Positions 1 through 9,874 of a stretch of 64,000 nucleotides of DNA are shown here, piece after piece. The stretch comes from Ignavibacteriales bacterium (lineage in GTDB: Bacteria; Bacteroidota; Ignavibacteria; Ignavibacteriales; Ignavibacteriaceae). The translations under genes and the position numbers were made by a program. The stretch's first letter is position 1. Every line of letters starts with the position of its first letter. The stretch spans positions 1,116,001 to 1,180,000 of the forward strand of contig JADJEI010000001.1 in assembly GCA_016709155.1 (NCBI GenBank), given 5' to 3'. The notes under the pieces are model-generated. The model made no database searches. It saw only the letters and a list, made by a program, of their open reading frames with translations, and was not told where the DNA came from.

Positions 1-1538
1 CTTACTTTAGGAGATAATAGTAAATGTTCATAAACCTGAATATCTTCGGGAATATTAGGAGCAATTAAATCAACACCGGGAGCTGTAATATCGGTAATAG
101 GATTATTGCTTGCATAAACATCATAATGCTCACCTGATTCATCAGGTACATCAGCCCAGGTTACTAAGTTAGTATTTGTGCCGGGAAATACTGCAATGGA
201 TTGAGGAGCCGGAGGAGGCTCATGATCATCAAATTGGAAACCTGATTGTTGAAGAACATCGAACAAAAGAGTTCCTGATAGTTGTTCACCTTGTGTTCCA
301 TACTCATTACCTCCACCCGAAAGTTCAATTTTCCAGGCAACTATTGAGGTGGGGTTAAATTGCTGATCACCTTGAGGATTCCACCAGGGTTGAGCAAAGC
401 CGTCATTCGGAAAGTGCTGATGCCCGTCAGGATCTGTCCAGATCAGTCCGGTATCCAATGGCATATAATATCTTGTCCATTCCGAAGCCTGGTCAAGATC
501 AATTGGAACCTCTAAAACCCAGTCCTCATTTACACCGGTATTATTCTCTATAACAAAGAAGCGCATTGTTAAACGATCGTTTGTTCCAACATGAGGAGTA
601 GGATTTTTTATAAAAAGATCTAATGCAGTTCTGTTTCCAAAACTATCAGGAGGGGCTGCAAGGTTTCTTTGCATGTTAAGATAACCGCCCCAGCTTTCGG
701 AACAGTTAACCGTATAATCTAACTCCATAGAACCTGTTCCTTCAACATAGTCCGAATTGTTATTGGATAATGTAGCGGAACCTGTAAAAGCATCAACTAC
801 AAAAAAGTCGGAAGGAGTATCATCAAAAGTATGAAGTGGTGTATAGCGGCTTCCGATTACTTCCATTTTATCTAAAAGAATTGAACCCGAGGCAGTTGGG
901 GGAGGTGTTCCGCCGCCTGCTGTTAGATAAACAAACGCCATTTCAAATCCTTTAATTTTATCAAGTTGGAGAGTACCATCGCCATCAGCGAATTGATATA
1001 CAAATCCCTGGGTATTGTCACCTCCTTGTTCTATCTCTACTAATGGCATCAAGACATTTATCCAACCGCCTGAAACATCTGAAAAATCAATTGCTGTATG
1101 ATGCAGCCAAAGGTCTCTTTCACCTGCGGCATTAATTTCGGCAAGCTTGACTTCCATAAAAAATGTACCATCCTGACTAAATGCAACCGGATTAGTAACT
1201 TTATACCACATACTTAGATGAGTGCCGGTAGAAAAATCAAGATAAGGTAGAGCATCTGTATTGCCGGGTGTATATGTGGTCCTTACGCCATAGCCGCCCC
1301 AGCCTTCGGCACCTTCGATAGAATAATCAACCTTCATTGATCCCGTGCCTTCATAATGGTCGGGATCATTACTAAGGTTCATAAAACTAGCAGTGCCATT
1401 GGTAAACCAGTTCACATTCAACTCAGGCGGGTCAAGAAAAAAGGGACCAACCGCATTGTCGAAATTTTGAACAACCCATTGCGCCTGAGAGATAGACACA
1501 ACGGATAATATGAAAAGAACTGTTAAAAATCTTTTCAT
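1..1538 (-). CDS. Secreted two-repeat carbohydrate-binding-like protein, C-terminus cut by window edge
   Basis: I read an uninterrupted frame from an ATG at 1538 to the window edge, about 512 residues. It starts with a signal peptide (MKRFLTVLFILSVVSISQAQ), so the protein is exported. It contains two homologous domains of about 200 residues each. Both begin with an F-D-[ND]/D-T type segment and share 'EGTGSM' followed by 'W-G-G-Y', which is an internal duplication. They resemble the jelly-roll carbohydrate-binding domains found beside glycoside hydrolases. After them (from about residue 440) comes a fibronectin-III-like segment containing 'LVTWADVPDESG'. The C-terminus, probably with a sorting domain, is outside the window. 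It lies just downstream of the SSS symporter gene on the same strand and is probably co-transcribed. The binding role is inferred; no catalytic domain is visible in the part present. Confidence 0.75.
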   Translation of the reverse strand, partial: MKRFLTVLFILSVVSISQAQWVVQNFDNAVGPFFLDPPELNVNWFTNGTASFMNLSNDPDHYEGTGSMKVDYSIEGAEGWGGYGVRTTYTPGNTDALPYLDFSTGTHLSMWYKVTNPVAFSQDGTFFMEVKLAEINAAGERDLWLHHTAIDFSDVSGGWINVLMPLVEIEQGGDNTQGFVYQFADGDGTLQLDKIKGFEMAFVYLTAGGGTPPPTASGSILLDKMEVIGSRYTPLHTFDDTPSDFFVVDAFTGSATLSNNNSDYVEGTGSMELDYTVNCSESWGGYLNMQRNLAAPPDSFGNRTALDLFIKNPTPHVGTNDRLTMRFFVIENNTGVNEDWVLEVPIDLDQASEWTRYYMPLDTGLIWTDPDGHQHFPNDGFAQPWWNPQGDQQFNPTSIVAWKIELSGGGNEYGTQGEQLSGTLLFDVLQQSGFQFDDHEPPPAPQSIAVFPGTNTNLVTWADVPDESGEHYDVYASNNPITDITAPGVDLIAPNIPEDIQVYEHLLLSPKV

Positions 1539-1586
1539 TTTGTTTCTCCTTTTGTTTGTTAAAGTTAGTTATTTATTATTTTCTGT

Positions 1587-3214
1587 TTAGTTCCACAAAC
1601 TCCAAACGCTTACTACTATCAGTACTATCACCCCTGACATAATTAAATTCATTCTAATATCTTTTACTTTTTTAAATGATGGAAAAGCCAGCATTAATTC
1701 AGAAAAATTTTCGTTCAGTGAAAATTGCAATCTATTGCTTTGCTTTACCTCTCTTGCCCTGAATATAAAACTTAAACTAAAAATCAGAACTGTGCTGCTG
1801 ATAAAAAGAAAAACTGCGAAGTGTAAAAAGTTGATTTGTACGAGCCAGTTAAATATAGGGTTATCAACAACGTTCCATTTAATTAATAATTCAGTGAGCA
1901 ATCTTCCCAATCCGATAAACTCTCCTATAACTAATGTGTAAATAGCAGCCTTAGCATTAATATTTTTGAAAAATATTCCGACAAGAAATACTGCCGTTAT
2001 AGGAGGGGCTACAAATGCCTGCACTGATTGAAGAAATAAATAAATCTGTGAGTTAAGCATTTTCATTAATGGAACAGTCAAAATAGCGGCAACGACAATT
2101 GCCGTACTCGCAAGCCTTCCAACTAATACTAATTTTCTATCGCTTGCTTCGGGATGCTTTAATTTATAAAAATCATTTGTGAATAAAACCGCTGTACTGT
2201 TAAATACACCGGAGAGTGAAGACATAATAGCCGCCAATAATCCTGCGATCACTAACCCCTTTATTCCCGAAGGAAGAATATTACTTGCAATTAAAAATGA
2301 ATACGCCTCATCGCCGTTAATTTCAGGATAGAGAGCAACAGCGATGAGACCGGGAACCACCAATACAAAAATAGGAAGCACTTTTAAGAGCGCAGCTAAC
2401 AATGAACCACGTCGTGCATCATTCAAAGACCTTGCACTCAAAACTCTCTGAACGATATATTGATCCGTGCACCAGTACCAGAATGCAATAATAGGTGCGC
2501 CAAAATTATCCCCGTCCACGGATAATCCGGGTCGCTGATAGGTTTGAACATATTAAAAAAATCACCCGGCAGTTTCTGCTCAAGTCCGCTGAAGCCGCCT
2601 ACTTTATCCAATCCGAAAAACAACAAAGCGCTTGCGCCGGCAATCAGCACCAAACCTTGTATCATCTGTGTGCGCATTACTGCATTTGCGCCGCCGATTA
2701 CGGTATAAAGTCCGGTTATCAAAACTATTATTATTGATGAAGTATAAATGTTCAATCCGAAAATATTATAGAAAAGTAATCCGCCTGCAAAAAGTGTGAC
2801 AAGAATTTTAGTAAACAGATAAATTAAAATCGAAAACGCTGCAAAAAATTTTCTTATCCTTCTATCAAATCTCTGCTCTAAAAATTCAGGCATTGTTACT
2901 ACGCCTGATTTTAAGAAAATCGGCGCCAGGAACCATCCGAGAAATATTAAAATAAAAATCGCCATTAACTCGAACTGCCCGACAGCTAATCCTCTTGCAG
3001 AACCTGAGCCTGCTAATCCAATAAAATGTTCACTCGAAATATTTGTAGCAAAAATTGTAATGCCTATGGTTATCCAGCCCATATTTCTTCCAGCAAGAAA
3101 ATAGTCTGAATAACTTTTATCTTTTTTCCTTGATGAATAAAAGCCAATGCTCAAAACTACTATCAAGTAGCCGAACAGAATTAAACCATCAAAAGTGCTG
3201 AATGTGCCTATCAA
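1587..3214 (-). CDS. SSS-family sodium/sugar symporter, one frameshift
   Basis: Two frames join into one sodium:solute symporter of about 542 residues, the usual length for the SGLT-like branch. The N-terminal part (3214 to about 2505) has 'YFLAGRNMGW' and 'NISSEHFIGLAGSG', typical of sugar symporters. The C-terminal part starts at 'FGAPIIAFWYWCTDQYIVQR', the classic SGLT segment. The break falls in an A4 run at 2502-2505: adding one base restores I-I-F-G-A-P. The annotated start is a TTG at 3214. An ATG at 3236 gives the more natural start M-K-K-I-R-L-K only if the A8 run at 3226-3233 is one base off, so the start is uncertain. The protein should import a sugar with Na+ at the inner membrane and fits the glucan cluster. 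I cannot tell which sugar it carries. Either the gene is intact with a sequencing error or it is newly broken. Confidence 0.85.
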
Positions 3215-3327
3215 TTTTAGCCGGATTTTTTTTCATTTTTTAAGGCAGAAATAATGCCAGCAAAAATACTTCAATCGTATTGCTGTTTGCTCTTTTTTTA
3301 TAGGTTTAGTAAGTGAGAACTACAATT

Positions 3328-3370
3328 GCTTATTAAATTGATAAGCAGAGGTTATTATTTTAATAAACCT
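3328..3370. promoter_or_regulatory. Inverted repeats upstream of the symporter
   Basis: Two adjacent hairpin-like inverted repeats lie between the symporter and the divergent lipoprotein gene. The first is GCTTAT/ATAAGC (3328-3346). The second is AGGTTATTA/TAATAAACCT (3349-3370). The core TTATTAAATTGATAA at 3330-3344 recurs exactly at 21255-21269, upstream of the other sugar transporter gene. This could be a shared operator, but the sequence is AT-rich and chance identity is possible. Confidence 0.3.
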
Positions 3371-3481
3371 TATCCTGTAAAAGAATTTATACGAGTAAGG
3401 GAATTTTTCTAATTTAGAATTGTAAAGGATTAATATTTAATAATTGTGCTTTTAATGAATAAGTAATCTGTGGAATTAACA

Positions 3482-3964
3482 ATGCTAAGAAAAATCTTCA
3501 TTGTCTTTTTGACCGCTACAATTTTCATTAGCTGTACCTCTCCCTATTATTTAGAAAAGCCTTACGACACAACTCAATCAATTCAGACATTAAATAAAAT
3601 CAACTATCTTGGCGCACATTTTAATTCTGAAATCCAATTTGTTGATGGAAAGGAAGTGTCAGCTGATTGGTTGAATGTTTCAGGTGATACATTAACTTAT
3701 GTCCGGGAAGAGTTATCAGATACGCTCAATGTTTTAATTAGTGAATTGGATTACATCGAAATAGAAAACACTACGAGAAGTACAATAGTGGGGATAATAT
3801 TCGGAATTGTATTTTCCGCTGCGCTGGGTGTTGCTCTTTCACTTGGCTCAAGTAGCGAATTAGGCGGCTACGGCATTTTAATAGCATTTGCACTTTCATT
3901 TGGTCTCGGATATTATTCCGGTTCTTCTATTAATGATGTTGAAATTTTTTATTTCCATCATTGA
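3482..3964 (+). CDS. Small lipoprotein with a C-terminal membrane hairpin, unknown function
   Basis: About 160 residues. I prefer the ATG at 3482 (M-L-R-K-I-F) to the GTG at 3470 because it puts the signal peptide right at the N-terminus. The sequence FISCTS gives a lipobox-type cysteine about 18 residues in, so this is probably a lipoprotein. The central part (residues 40-100) is polar and resembles small Bacteroidota lipoproteins with an SH3-like strand pattern. The last third is hydrophobic and glycine-rich ('GIIFGIVFSAALGVAL', 'GILIAFALSFGLGYYSG') and looks like two membrane segments of the glycine-zipper type. It runs opposite to the symporter, and a weak terminator-like hairpin follows. 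I do not recognise a family and propose no function. Confidence 0.65.
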   Translation: MLRKIFIVFLTATIFISCTSPYYLEKPYDTTQSIQTLNKINYLGAHFNSEIQFVDGKEVSADWLNVSGDTLTYVREELSDTLNVLISELDYIEIENTTRSTIVGIIFGIVFSAALGVALSLGSSSELGGYGILIAFALSFGLGYYSGSSINDVEIFYFHH

Positions 3965-3980
3965 ATTTGAACATCAAAAA

Positions 3981-4012
3981 AAAGTCCTGCCTACCAAGCG
4001 AGGCTCTTTATA
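3981..4012 (+). terminator. Imperfect hairpin after the lipoprotein gene
   Basis: AAAGTCCTGC faces GCGAGGCTCTTT across a short loop 17 bases after the stop codon. The stem has mismatches and no clean T-run follows. It resembles a decayed copy of the AAAGTCCCGC...GCGGGACTTT terminators at 4509-4539 and 41091-41119. Confidence 0.35.
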
Positions 4013-4197
4013 AGAAGTACTTTTCGCTAAGCAAATTATTAAAAAAAAGACATCTTCCTCGTTTCAAAAAAGCAGCCATTATGCAGTTATAAAAATAAAT
4101 TCCACCCGGCAACTATTTCCTCTAAAAATCATCCTAAGTCTCGAAAATCGCTTGTTTTCGCACAGTTTATCAGACATTCTACGCCAGTGGCATCGTC

Positions 4198-4491
4198 ACC
4201 CGTACAGATTATTCCTCCACCGGTACCAGGCGCGGCTCCACCAGTACTGAAAATGGTTCCACCAGTACCAGTGAAGTCACAACCAGTGCCAGTGATGTCA
4301 CAACCAGTACCAGTGATGTCTCCGTCGGTACCAGTGGTGATCCAACCAGTACTGATTACATCTCTATCAGTGCCAGTGAAATCTCCATCAGTACTGATGA
4401 TGTCTAAATCAGTACCAGTGAAGTCTCCACCAGTACAGATGACGCCTCTATCAGTACCGATAATGTCTCTTTCAGTACCGGTGCCGCTGCC
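4198..4491. repeat. Array of 14 tandem 21-bp units
   Basis: The 587-base space between the lipoprotein and the SGNH gene is largely a tandem array of exactly 21-bp units, consensus near ACCAGTACCAGTGAAGTCACA, repeated about 14 times. Units differ by many substitutions but no indel breaks the 21-base phase. Because 21 is divisible by three, several frames stay open. On the + strand one frame encodes a T-S-T-S-E-V-T-like heptad with one TAA near 4385, and another encodes a P/V-rich frame. On the - strand all 14 units read T-G-T-G-x-D-I without a stop, from the start of the array to a TGA near 4136, but that frame has no ATG, GTG or TTG start after its preceding stop. I therefore call it a repeat, not a gene. 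It is flanked by hairpins at 3981 and 4509. Confidence 0.8.
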
Positions 4492-4508
4492 ATCCGCAGC
4501 GTTTATAA

Positions 4509-4539
4509 AAAAAGTCCCTTATTAAAAAGCGGGACTTTT
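4509..4539. terminator. Bidirectional rho-independent terminator
   Basis: AAAAGTCCC and GGGACTTTT form a perfect stem around an A-rich loop, flanked by A-runs on one side and T-runs on the other. It ends the leftward SGNH-hydrolase transcript (stop at 4552) and could also end rightward transcription from the repeat array. It is nearly identical to the terminator at 41091-41119. Confidence 0.75.
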
Positions 4540-4551
4540 ATTTATTGGTGT

Positions 4552-5525
4552 TCAATTTTTTATTTGCTGCGCTATAAATTTTGCCATAGCCTTATGCCCT
4601 AGAATAGAAAAATGAATCCCGTCACCGAAGAGATAGTAGTCGTCAACATTTTCATCAATATTAAAAGCAGCAGCGCAATCGTGAGTTTTTATACTTGAGA
4701 ATTTTAATTTCTTAGTTAATAATTTTTGGGGGGAGTTTCTTTGTCTGTATAAATTATCACGCAACTGATATTCATAAGGCAGTAAAAATAAATTAACATT
4801 TAATTGGTTTTCTTTTGCGAGGCTATCAATTTCAATTAAATCGTTAAGAGCTTGCTTGAAATGTTTATCCTCTCTTTTATAAAAGTTTTTATCATATAGA
4901 TAATAAGCTTTTGGGCGATCCGAAATAATGCTCTTGAGCAAATGATAGAAATGGTAATTATTCCGCAGGAAAATTACTATCTCATTCCAAAAGGAATCAT
5001 TTGCAATTTCAGGTGAATCGGAAACGGGAAGGTTGGAGTAAACATCATTCAAACACCAGAAGATGTAAATGTGTTTTATTCCTGATTCATTTTTTTCATC
5101 ATCAATTAACTTTTTGACAATGTTTTTGTAGTCGTGACTTGAATACCCGATTAAGGAAGGGTTAAGAATTGTAATCATAGCAGACGAATTATTAAGTATG
5201 CCCGCAAATGTCGAATCATTTTCTACTCCGATACCCATCGTGACAGAATCTCCGAGAAATAAAATTTTATTTTTTGATTTTCTTCCGGATGAGTATTGCA
5301 AGAATCCTGATTCATCAACTCGTTTCAATACATCGGAACTTAGTCCAAATGAGTTTGGCTATATCCCTGCGAATCATAAAAAACGCTATTCTTTAATAAC
5401 GATTGTTGTGTGCCGGGGAGTTTTATTTCAGGATAAAATATTCTTGTACCTGCTTCTAGAAGAAAAAAAAGTAGGATCACCACAATGAAATTATATATGA
5501 AACTAAAAAAGAATTCTCTTTTCAA
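4552..5525 (-). CDS. Membrane-anchored SGNH/GDSL hydrolase, one frameshift
   Basis: Two frames make one protein of about 324 residues. The N-terminal part (5525-5340) is a single membrane anchor ('FIYNFIVVILLFFLLEAG'). The remainder is the SGNH domain, with block I 'LFLGDSVTMGIG' (nucleophile Ser) and block V 'GDGIHFSILGHKA' carrying the Asp-x-x-His pair. The frames break in the A3 run at 5347-5349. One extra base gives T-H-F-G-L-S-S-D-V, which joins both halves smoothly. SGNH enzymes of this kind remove acetyl or other acyl groups from sugars, and a polysaccharide or cell-envelope deacetylase role fits. The gene starts 4 bases after the stop of the upstream GH3 gene, so the two are co-transcribed. 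The substrate is not visible from the sequence. Confidence 0.8.
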
Positions 5526-5529
5526 AATA

Positions 5530-8055
5530 TTACTTCAAACTAAATTTTTCTCTCAACTTAATATCCTGTGATGAACTTCCAATTAAGATTTCAAACTCAC
5601 CATTTTCTGCAGTCCATCCTTTTGTTTTGGGATCAAAGAATGAAAGCGCTGATTTATCAATTATCATTTCAACAGTTTTTTCTTCGCCAGGATTTAAACT
5701 TACTTTCTTAAATGATTTTAATTCCTTCACTGGGCGATCAACACTTGATTGTACATCTTTAACGTAAAGCTGAACAACTTCACTCCCTTTTACATTTCCC
5801 GTATTCTCAACTTTTAATGTTACAGTTAATTTATTGTTCTTTGTGATTTCTTTTGATGACAATTTTAAGTCATTGTATTTAAATGTTGTATAACTTAAAC
5901 CAAACCCAAAAGGGAAAAGTGGTTTGATATTATTCTTTTCAAAATGTCTGTAACCAACATAGATTCCATCTTCATAAACTGTTGTGCTGTCTAATTTTTT
6001 ATAAGTATCATAAGCAGAACAATCTTCCCATCGTTTTGGGAAAGTCAATGGTAATTTGCCGGATGGATTAGTTTCTCCAAGTAAAACTTCTGCAATTGCA
6101 TTGCCAGATTGTTCACCTGCAAACCATGCTTCAATCAAGCCATCAACATTATCTAACCATTTATCCATTAAAACAGGTGAGCCGGTTGTTAAGACAACAA
6201 TTGTATTTGGATTTACATCTGCAACTCCTCTAATTAAATCATCCTGTTCGTTTGGAAGCACCAAATCTTTTCTGTCAAATCCTTCGCTTTCATAATTAGC
6301 ATTTGTCCCAGCAAAAATTATTACAATATCAGAATTCTTTGCGGTTGTAATTGCATCAGTAATCAATTGATCATTTGGTTTTCTCCATCCAAATTTTACT
6401 ATGGCACCGCCACCGTTTTCATAATACTCTAATTTTATTTTGTAAAGATTGCCTGCAACTAACTTTTTATTGTAAGAATTGGTTAAGTAAGCATGATCGT
6501 TCCAATCGTTTATTACAAGCTCATCATCTATATATAATCGTACACCATCATCACTACCAACATCAAAAGTAATTGCTCCTGATTTTTCGGGTTTTACATA
6601 TCCTGTCCATCTAACAGAAAAATTATCTTTTTGAAAATCTTCAAACGGACCCTCATCATTCCACATAAAGTTTATTTGATTATCGACTATCACTTTTACC
6701 GGTTCGCCTTCAAGATTCATATTAGTAAAATATTCGCCTTTCAATCCATTTTCTTTTTGATTTTTTTCTGTGAATAAAAATTTAGGGTCAATTGGATTTG
6801 TATCACCATTGATCATCGAACCCTGAGCAAAATTAATCTTTACTTTGCTGCCTATTTTATTTTGCAATGCTTCAAGCGGACTAACAGATTTAAATGGTAC
6901 AACCATTGAACTGCCACCACCACCAGTAACTGCCACTTTACTGTTAGGTCCAATTACGGCTATTGATTTTATTTTATTCAAATCTAATGGAAGAATAGAA
7001 TTATCATTCTTTAATAATACAATTCCTTCTTTTGCAATATTTAATGCAACTTGTTTATGCTCATCAGTATTAACTTTTGTTGAATCAAATTTATAATCGT
7101 CAAACAACCCAATTGTAAACATTACTCTTAAGATTCTTCTAACTTTATCATCAAGTTTTGATACGCTGAGTTCGCCGCTTTTAAGTTTATCTAGAAGAGT
7201 TTCTTTGTTTAAATATTTTCCCTCTGGCATTTCAAGATCTAATCCACCGTTAAAGACAGGAAGAGAAGTATGAACAGCGCCCCAATCGGACATAACCAAT
7301 CCGTTGAACTTCCATTTATTTTTTAATACATCAACCAATAGAAAATCATTTTCGCTGCAATAAGGACCATTCAGTTTATTGTACGCACACATAACTGCAA
7401 GCACATTTGCTTCTTCAACTGCCGATTTGAAAGCAGGAAAGTATATTTCATTCAAAGTTCGTTCATCAACAATTGTGTTTACAAAATCGCGTTGATGTTC
7501 CTGGTTATTTGCTGCAAAATGTTTTACTGTTGCAACAACATTTTCTTTCTGCACACCTTTTATATAATTAACGGCAATGCGAGAAGTAAGAAATGGATCT
7601 TCACCAAAGCTTTCAAAATTTCTTCCGCCCATTGGAATGCGAGCAATGTTAACGCAAGGAGCCAGAATTACATTCCTGCCTTTCGCTTTTGTTTCTGTCG
7701 CAAGAACTTTTCCAAACTCAGTTACGATATCTGGATTCCAGGTTGCGCCAAGTAAAATTCCGGATGGCAAAGCGGTTGAATTATCCCAGCGGACGCCAAG
7801 CGGACCATCAGACATATTTAATGGTGGAATGTTAAGTCGTTTAATAGCTTTTGTTTCAAACCCGGTTCCGCCAAGCATTTCAATTTTTTCTTCAAGCGTC
7901 ATTCGCTTTAACAGGTCTTCAACTCGTTCTTCGATACATAAAGATTTATTTAAATAAGCAGATTTCATTTTTATTCCTTCACCACTGTCTTTAAAGCTTA
8001 GTGATATAAAAGCTATTACTATTATTGATAATACAATAAGTAGTTTTGATTTCAT
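5530..8055 (-). CDS. GH3 beta-glucosidase with inserted PA14 domain
   Basis: 841 residues with an N-terminal signal sequence. The GH3 TIM-barrel covers about 45-330, with substrate-binding 'KHFAANNQEHQRD' (178-190) and the nucleophile Asp257 in 'LVMSDWG'. The alpha/beta sandwich follows from about 340 and is split by a PA14 domain at about 435-560 ('GLKGEYF', 'SDDGVRLYID'). The likely acid/base glutamate is in 'YESEGFDRKD' after the insert. A fibronectin-like domain ends the protein. PA14-containing GH3 enzymes act on short beta-glucosides and PA14 shapes the pocket, so release of terminal glucose from beta-glucan oligosaccharides is a reasonable role. The enzyme is probably periplasmic. It follows the interrupted MGH1-like gene and precedes the SGNH gene in one leftward operon. 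Confidence 0.95.
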   Translation of the reverse strand: MKSKLLIVLSIIVIAFISLSFKDSGEGIKMKSAYLNKSLCIEERVEDLLKRMTLEEKIEMLGGTGFETKAIKRLNIPPLNMSDGPLGVRWDNSTALPSGILLGATWNPDIVTEFGKVLATETKAKGRNVILAPCVNIARIPMGGRNFESFGEDPFLTSRIAVNYIKGVQKENVVATVKHFAANNQEHQRDFVNTIVDERTLNEIYFPAFKSAVEEANVLAVMCAYNKLNGPYCSENDFLLVDVLKNKWKFNGLVMSDWGAVHTSLPVFNGGLDLEMPEGKYLNKETLLDKLKSGELSVSKLDDKVRRILRVMFTIGLFDDYKFDSTKVNTDEHKQVALNIAKEGIVLLKNDNSILPLDLNKIKSIAVIGPNSKVAVTGGGGSSMVVPFKSVSPLEALQNKIGSKVKINFAQGSMINGDTNPIDPKFLFTEKNQKENGLKGEYFTNMNLEGEPVKVIVDNQINFMWNDEGPFEDFQKDNFSVRWTGYVKPEKSGAITFDVGSDDGVRLYIDDELVINDWNDHAYLTNSYNKKLVAGNLYKIKLEYYENGGGAIVKFGWRKPNDQLITDAITTAKNSDIVIIFAGTNANYESEGFDRKDLVLPNEQDDLIRGVADVNPNTIVVLTTGSPVLMDKWLDNVDGLIEAWFAGEQSGNAIAEVLLGETNPSGKLPLTFPKRWEDCSAYDTYKKLDSTTVYEDGIYVGYRHFEKNNIKPLFPFGFGLSYTTFKYNDLKLSSKEITKNNKLTVTLKVENTGNVKGSEVVQLYVKDVQSSVDRPVKELKSFKKVSLNPGEEKTVEMIIDKSALSFFDPKTKGWTAENGEFEILIGSSSQDIKLREKFSLK

Positions 8056-8545
8056 CGCATTTATCCTTTTAAAAGGTTTTATGAATAATTCACTAAAAAT
8101 ATTTACTCAATCTTTATGGTGTGTTTACCTTTAGTGATTTTAAAACTTTTATAATTGTTATTTCCGTGTTCAACGTTTAACTCAAAATCATTATCACAAA
8201 TAACTTTGATGTTAATTGGAGAAATTACTTTTTCTCTTTTCTCAGCAATCACTGAAACATTAACATTACCAAATTTTAGATTTTCAATTCCATGTTTATC
8301 AATTCTTGTTAAATGCCACGTTAAAGAGTTATTAACTCCATTTGGACGAAGACCAATTATATTTTCAATTAAAAGTTGGATTGGTCCGCAGCCAGTCCAG
8401 CCAACAAAATCAGCGCGAGACCAGCTTCCTCGAGTGTAAGCTTCGGAAGAATAATTTTCCCAGATAGTTCCTGTCTTTTTATAAACTTGATAAATTCCAT
8501 TTAAATATTCTTCGGTTGCAAGAGTTGCAAACTCATTAAACTTAT

Positions 8546-8554
8546 AAGCAAAAT
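8546..8554. repeat. Target-site duplication, left copy
   Basis: AAGCAAAAT lies directly outside the left inverted repeat and recurs directly outside the right one at 9866-9874. Nine bases fits IS4-type transposition. The duplicated bases are part of the host glycosidase codons. Confidence 0.9.
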
Positions 8555-9865
8555 CACTACTGTCCGGTTGTTCGAACGGGAAGTAGCCGTAAGATATTTA
8601 AATATAATATGTTATTAAATATTTTCATTGTTATCGATTTGAAATTAAAATTGTCGCAACAAATTAAAATATTGGAGCGACAAGGTGAATCAAGGTCAAA
8701 CAATCTTTTCTCAAATTATGGATTATATACCAAAATATAGTTTTGATTCTTGCGTTAAAAAATATCGAGGTAACTATAAAGTTCAATCATTTACTTGCTG
8801 GGAACAATTTCTTGTTATGACATTTGCACAATTAACATACAGAGAATCCTTAAGAGATATTGAAACTTGTCTCAGAGCTATGCAAATAAATTATATCATA
8901 TTGGCATCAGAAGTAAAATATCGCGATCAACTTTAGCAGATGCTAATCAAAATAGAGATTGGAGAATTTATGCCACCTTTGCCTACATACTTATAGACCA
9001 AGCTAAAGAACTTTATAGAGACGATAAATTTTTCAAAGAACTAGATGAAACTATCTACGCACTTGACTCAACAACAATAGATTTATGTTTGTCTTTATTT
9101 CCTTGGGCAAAATTTAGAAAGACAAAAGGCGCTATAAAAATTCATACACTTTTAGACCTGCAAAATAATACCCATCGTTTATAAGCATAACTGACGGCTC
9201 TGTGCACGATGTTAACATATTAGATGAGCTCATTACAGAAATCGGCGCATTCTATATCGTCGATAAAGGTTACATTGATTTCGAACGTCTCTATAATCTG
9301 AACATCAATAGCGCTTACTTTATTACCAGAGCCAAATCTAATTTTCAGTTCAAAAGAATTTATTCTCACCAGGTAGATAAATCCTTAGGACTAATTTGTG
9401 ATCAATCTATTTTTCTTAAAGGTTTCTATCCATCAAAAGATTATCCCGAAAAATTACGTCGCATTAAATATTTTGATTCTCAAAACAATCGCCGACTTGT
9501 TTTTCTTACGAATAATTTTCGTCTGCCCGCTATAACTATTGCTAATCTTTTTAAGCAACGATGGCAGATTGAATTATTCTTTAAGTTGATCAAACAGAAT
9601 CTTAAGATTAAATCTTTTTATGGTAATACTTCTAATGCTGTTAAGACACAAGTTTGTATTGCTATTTCTGTTTACGTCCTTCTTGCAATCATAAAGAAAA
9701 AATTAAAAATAGAGTACTCACTCTACACTTTTTTACAATTGATTAGTATATCAGTTTTTGAGAAAACTCCCATTATTTCAATGTTTTCTGATTCCAATTA
9801 CTTAAATGAAATTAACTATAACGATAACCAATTGTCCTTATTCGACTTATAACCGGACAGTAGTG
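8555..9865 (+). mobile_element. IS4-family insertion sequence, 1311 bp, inside a glycosidase gene
   Basis: The ends are perfect 15-bp terminal inverted repeats, CACTACTGTCCGGTT at 8555-8569 and its complement at 9851-9865. They are bordered by a 9-bp duplication of host sequence (8546-8554 and 9866-9874). The element carries one transposase gene of the DUF4372/DDE type, whose TAA stop lies inside the right inverted repeat. It is inserted opposite to the host operon. The perfect ends and intact duplication indicate a recent insertion. The transposase frame is broken twice by single missing bases, so either the copy is inactive or the consensus sequence is wrong there. Confidence 0.93.
8685..9852 (+). 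CDS. IS4-family transposase (DUF4372 plus DDE domain), two frameshifts
   Basis: Three frames in series form one protein of about 389 residues from a GTG start at 8685. The N-terminal part (8685 to about 8885) is the DUF4372 domain ('QSFTCWEQFLVMTFAQLTYR', 'ESLRDIETCLRAM'). The middle has 'SRSTLADANQNRDWRIYA' and the first catalytic Asp in 'ETIYALDSTTIDL'. The last has 'GSVHDVNILDEL', 'YIVDKGYIDF' (second Asp) and 'LFKQRWQIELFFKLIKQNLKI' (the Y/R-E-K region with the catalytic Glu). The breaks fall in an A3 run at 8884-8886 and a C3 run at 9171-9173. One added base at each restores family-like sequence (A-M-Q-N-K-L-Y-H and N-T-P-S-F-I-S-I-T-D). The DDE chemistry is that of the IS4 family. Confidence 0.9.
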
Positions 9866-9874
9866 AAGCAAAAT
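9866..9874. repeat. Target-site duplication, right copy
   Basis: AAGCAAAAT, identical to 8546-8554, directly follows the right inverted repeat of the insertion sequence. Confidence 0.9.

Noticed and set aside
4198..4491. Possible CRISPR array
   Set aside because: The 21-bp units are directly adjacent with no spacers, vary in sequence, and no cas genes are present.
4187..4525. P/V-rich 112-residue frame over the tandem repeats as a gene
   Set aside because: At least three frames are open because the repeat length is a multiple of three. This frame has no ribosome site and runs into the terminator hairpin.
5198..5488. Plus-strand 96-residue frame
   Set aside because: It overlaps the SGNH gene in antisense, bridging the frameshift point, and has no family features.
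8555..9865. Group I or II intron inside the glycosidase gene
   Set aside because: The inverted ends, 9-bp duplication and DDE transposase show a DNA insertion sequence.
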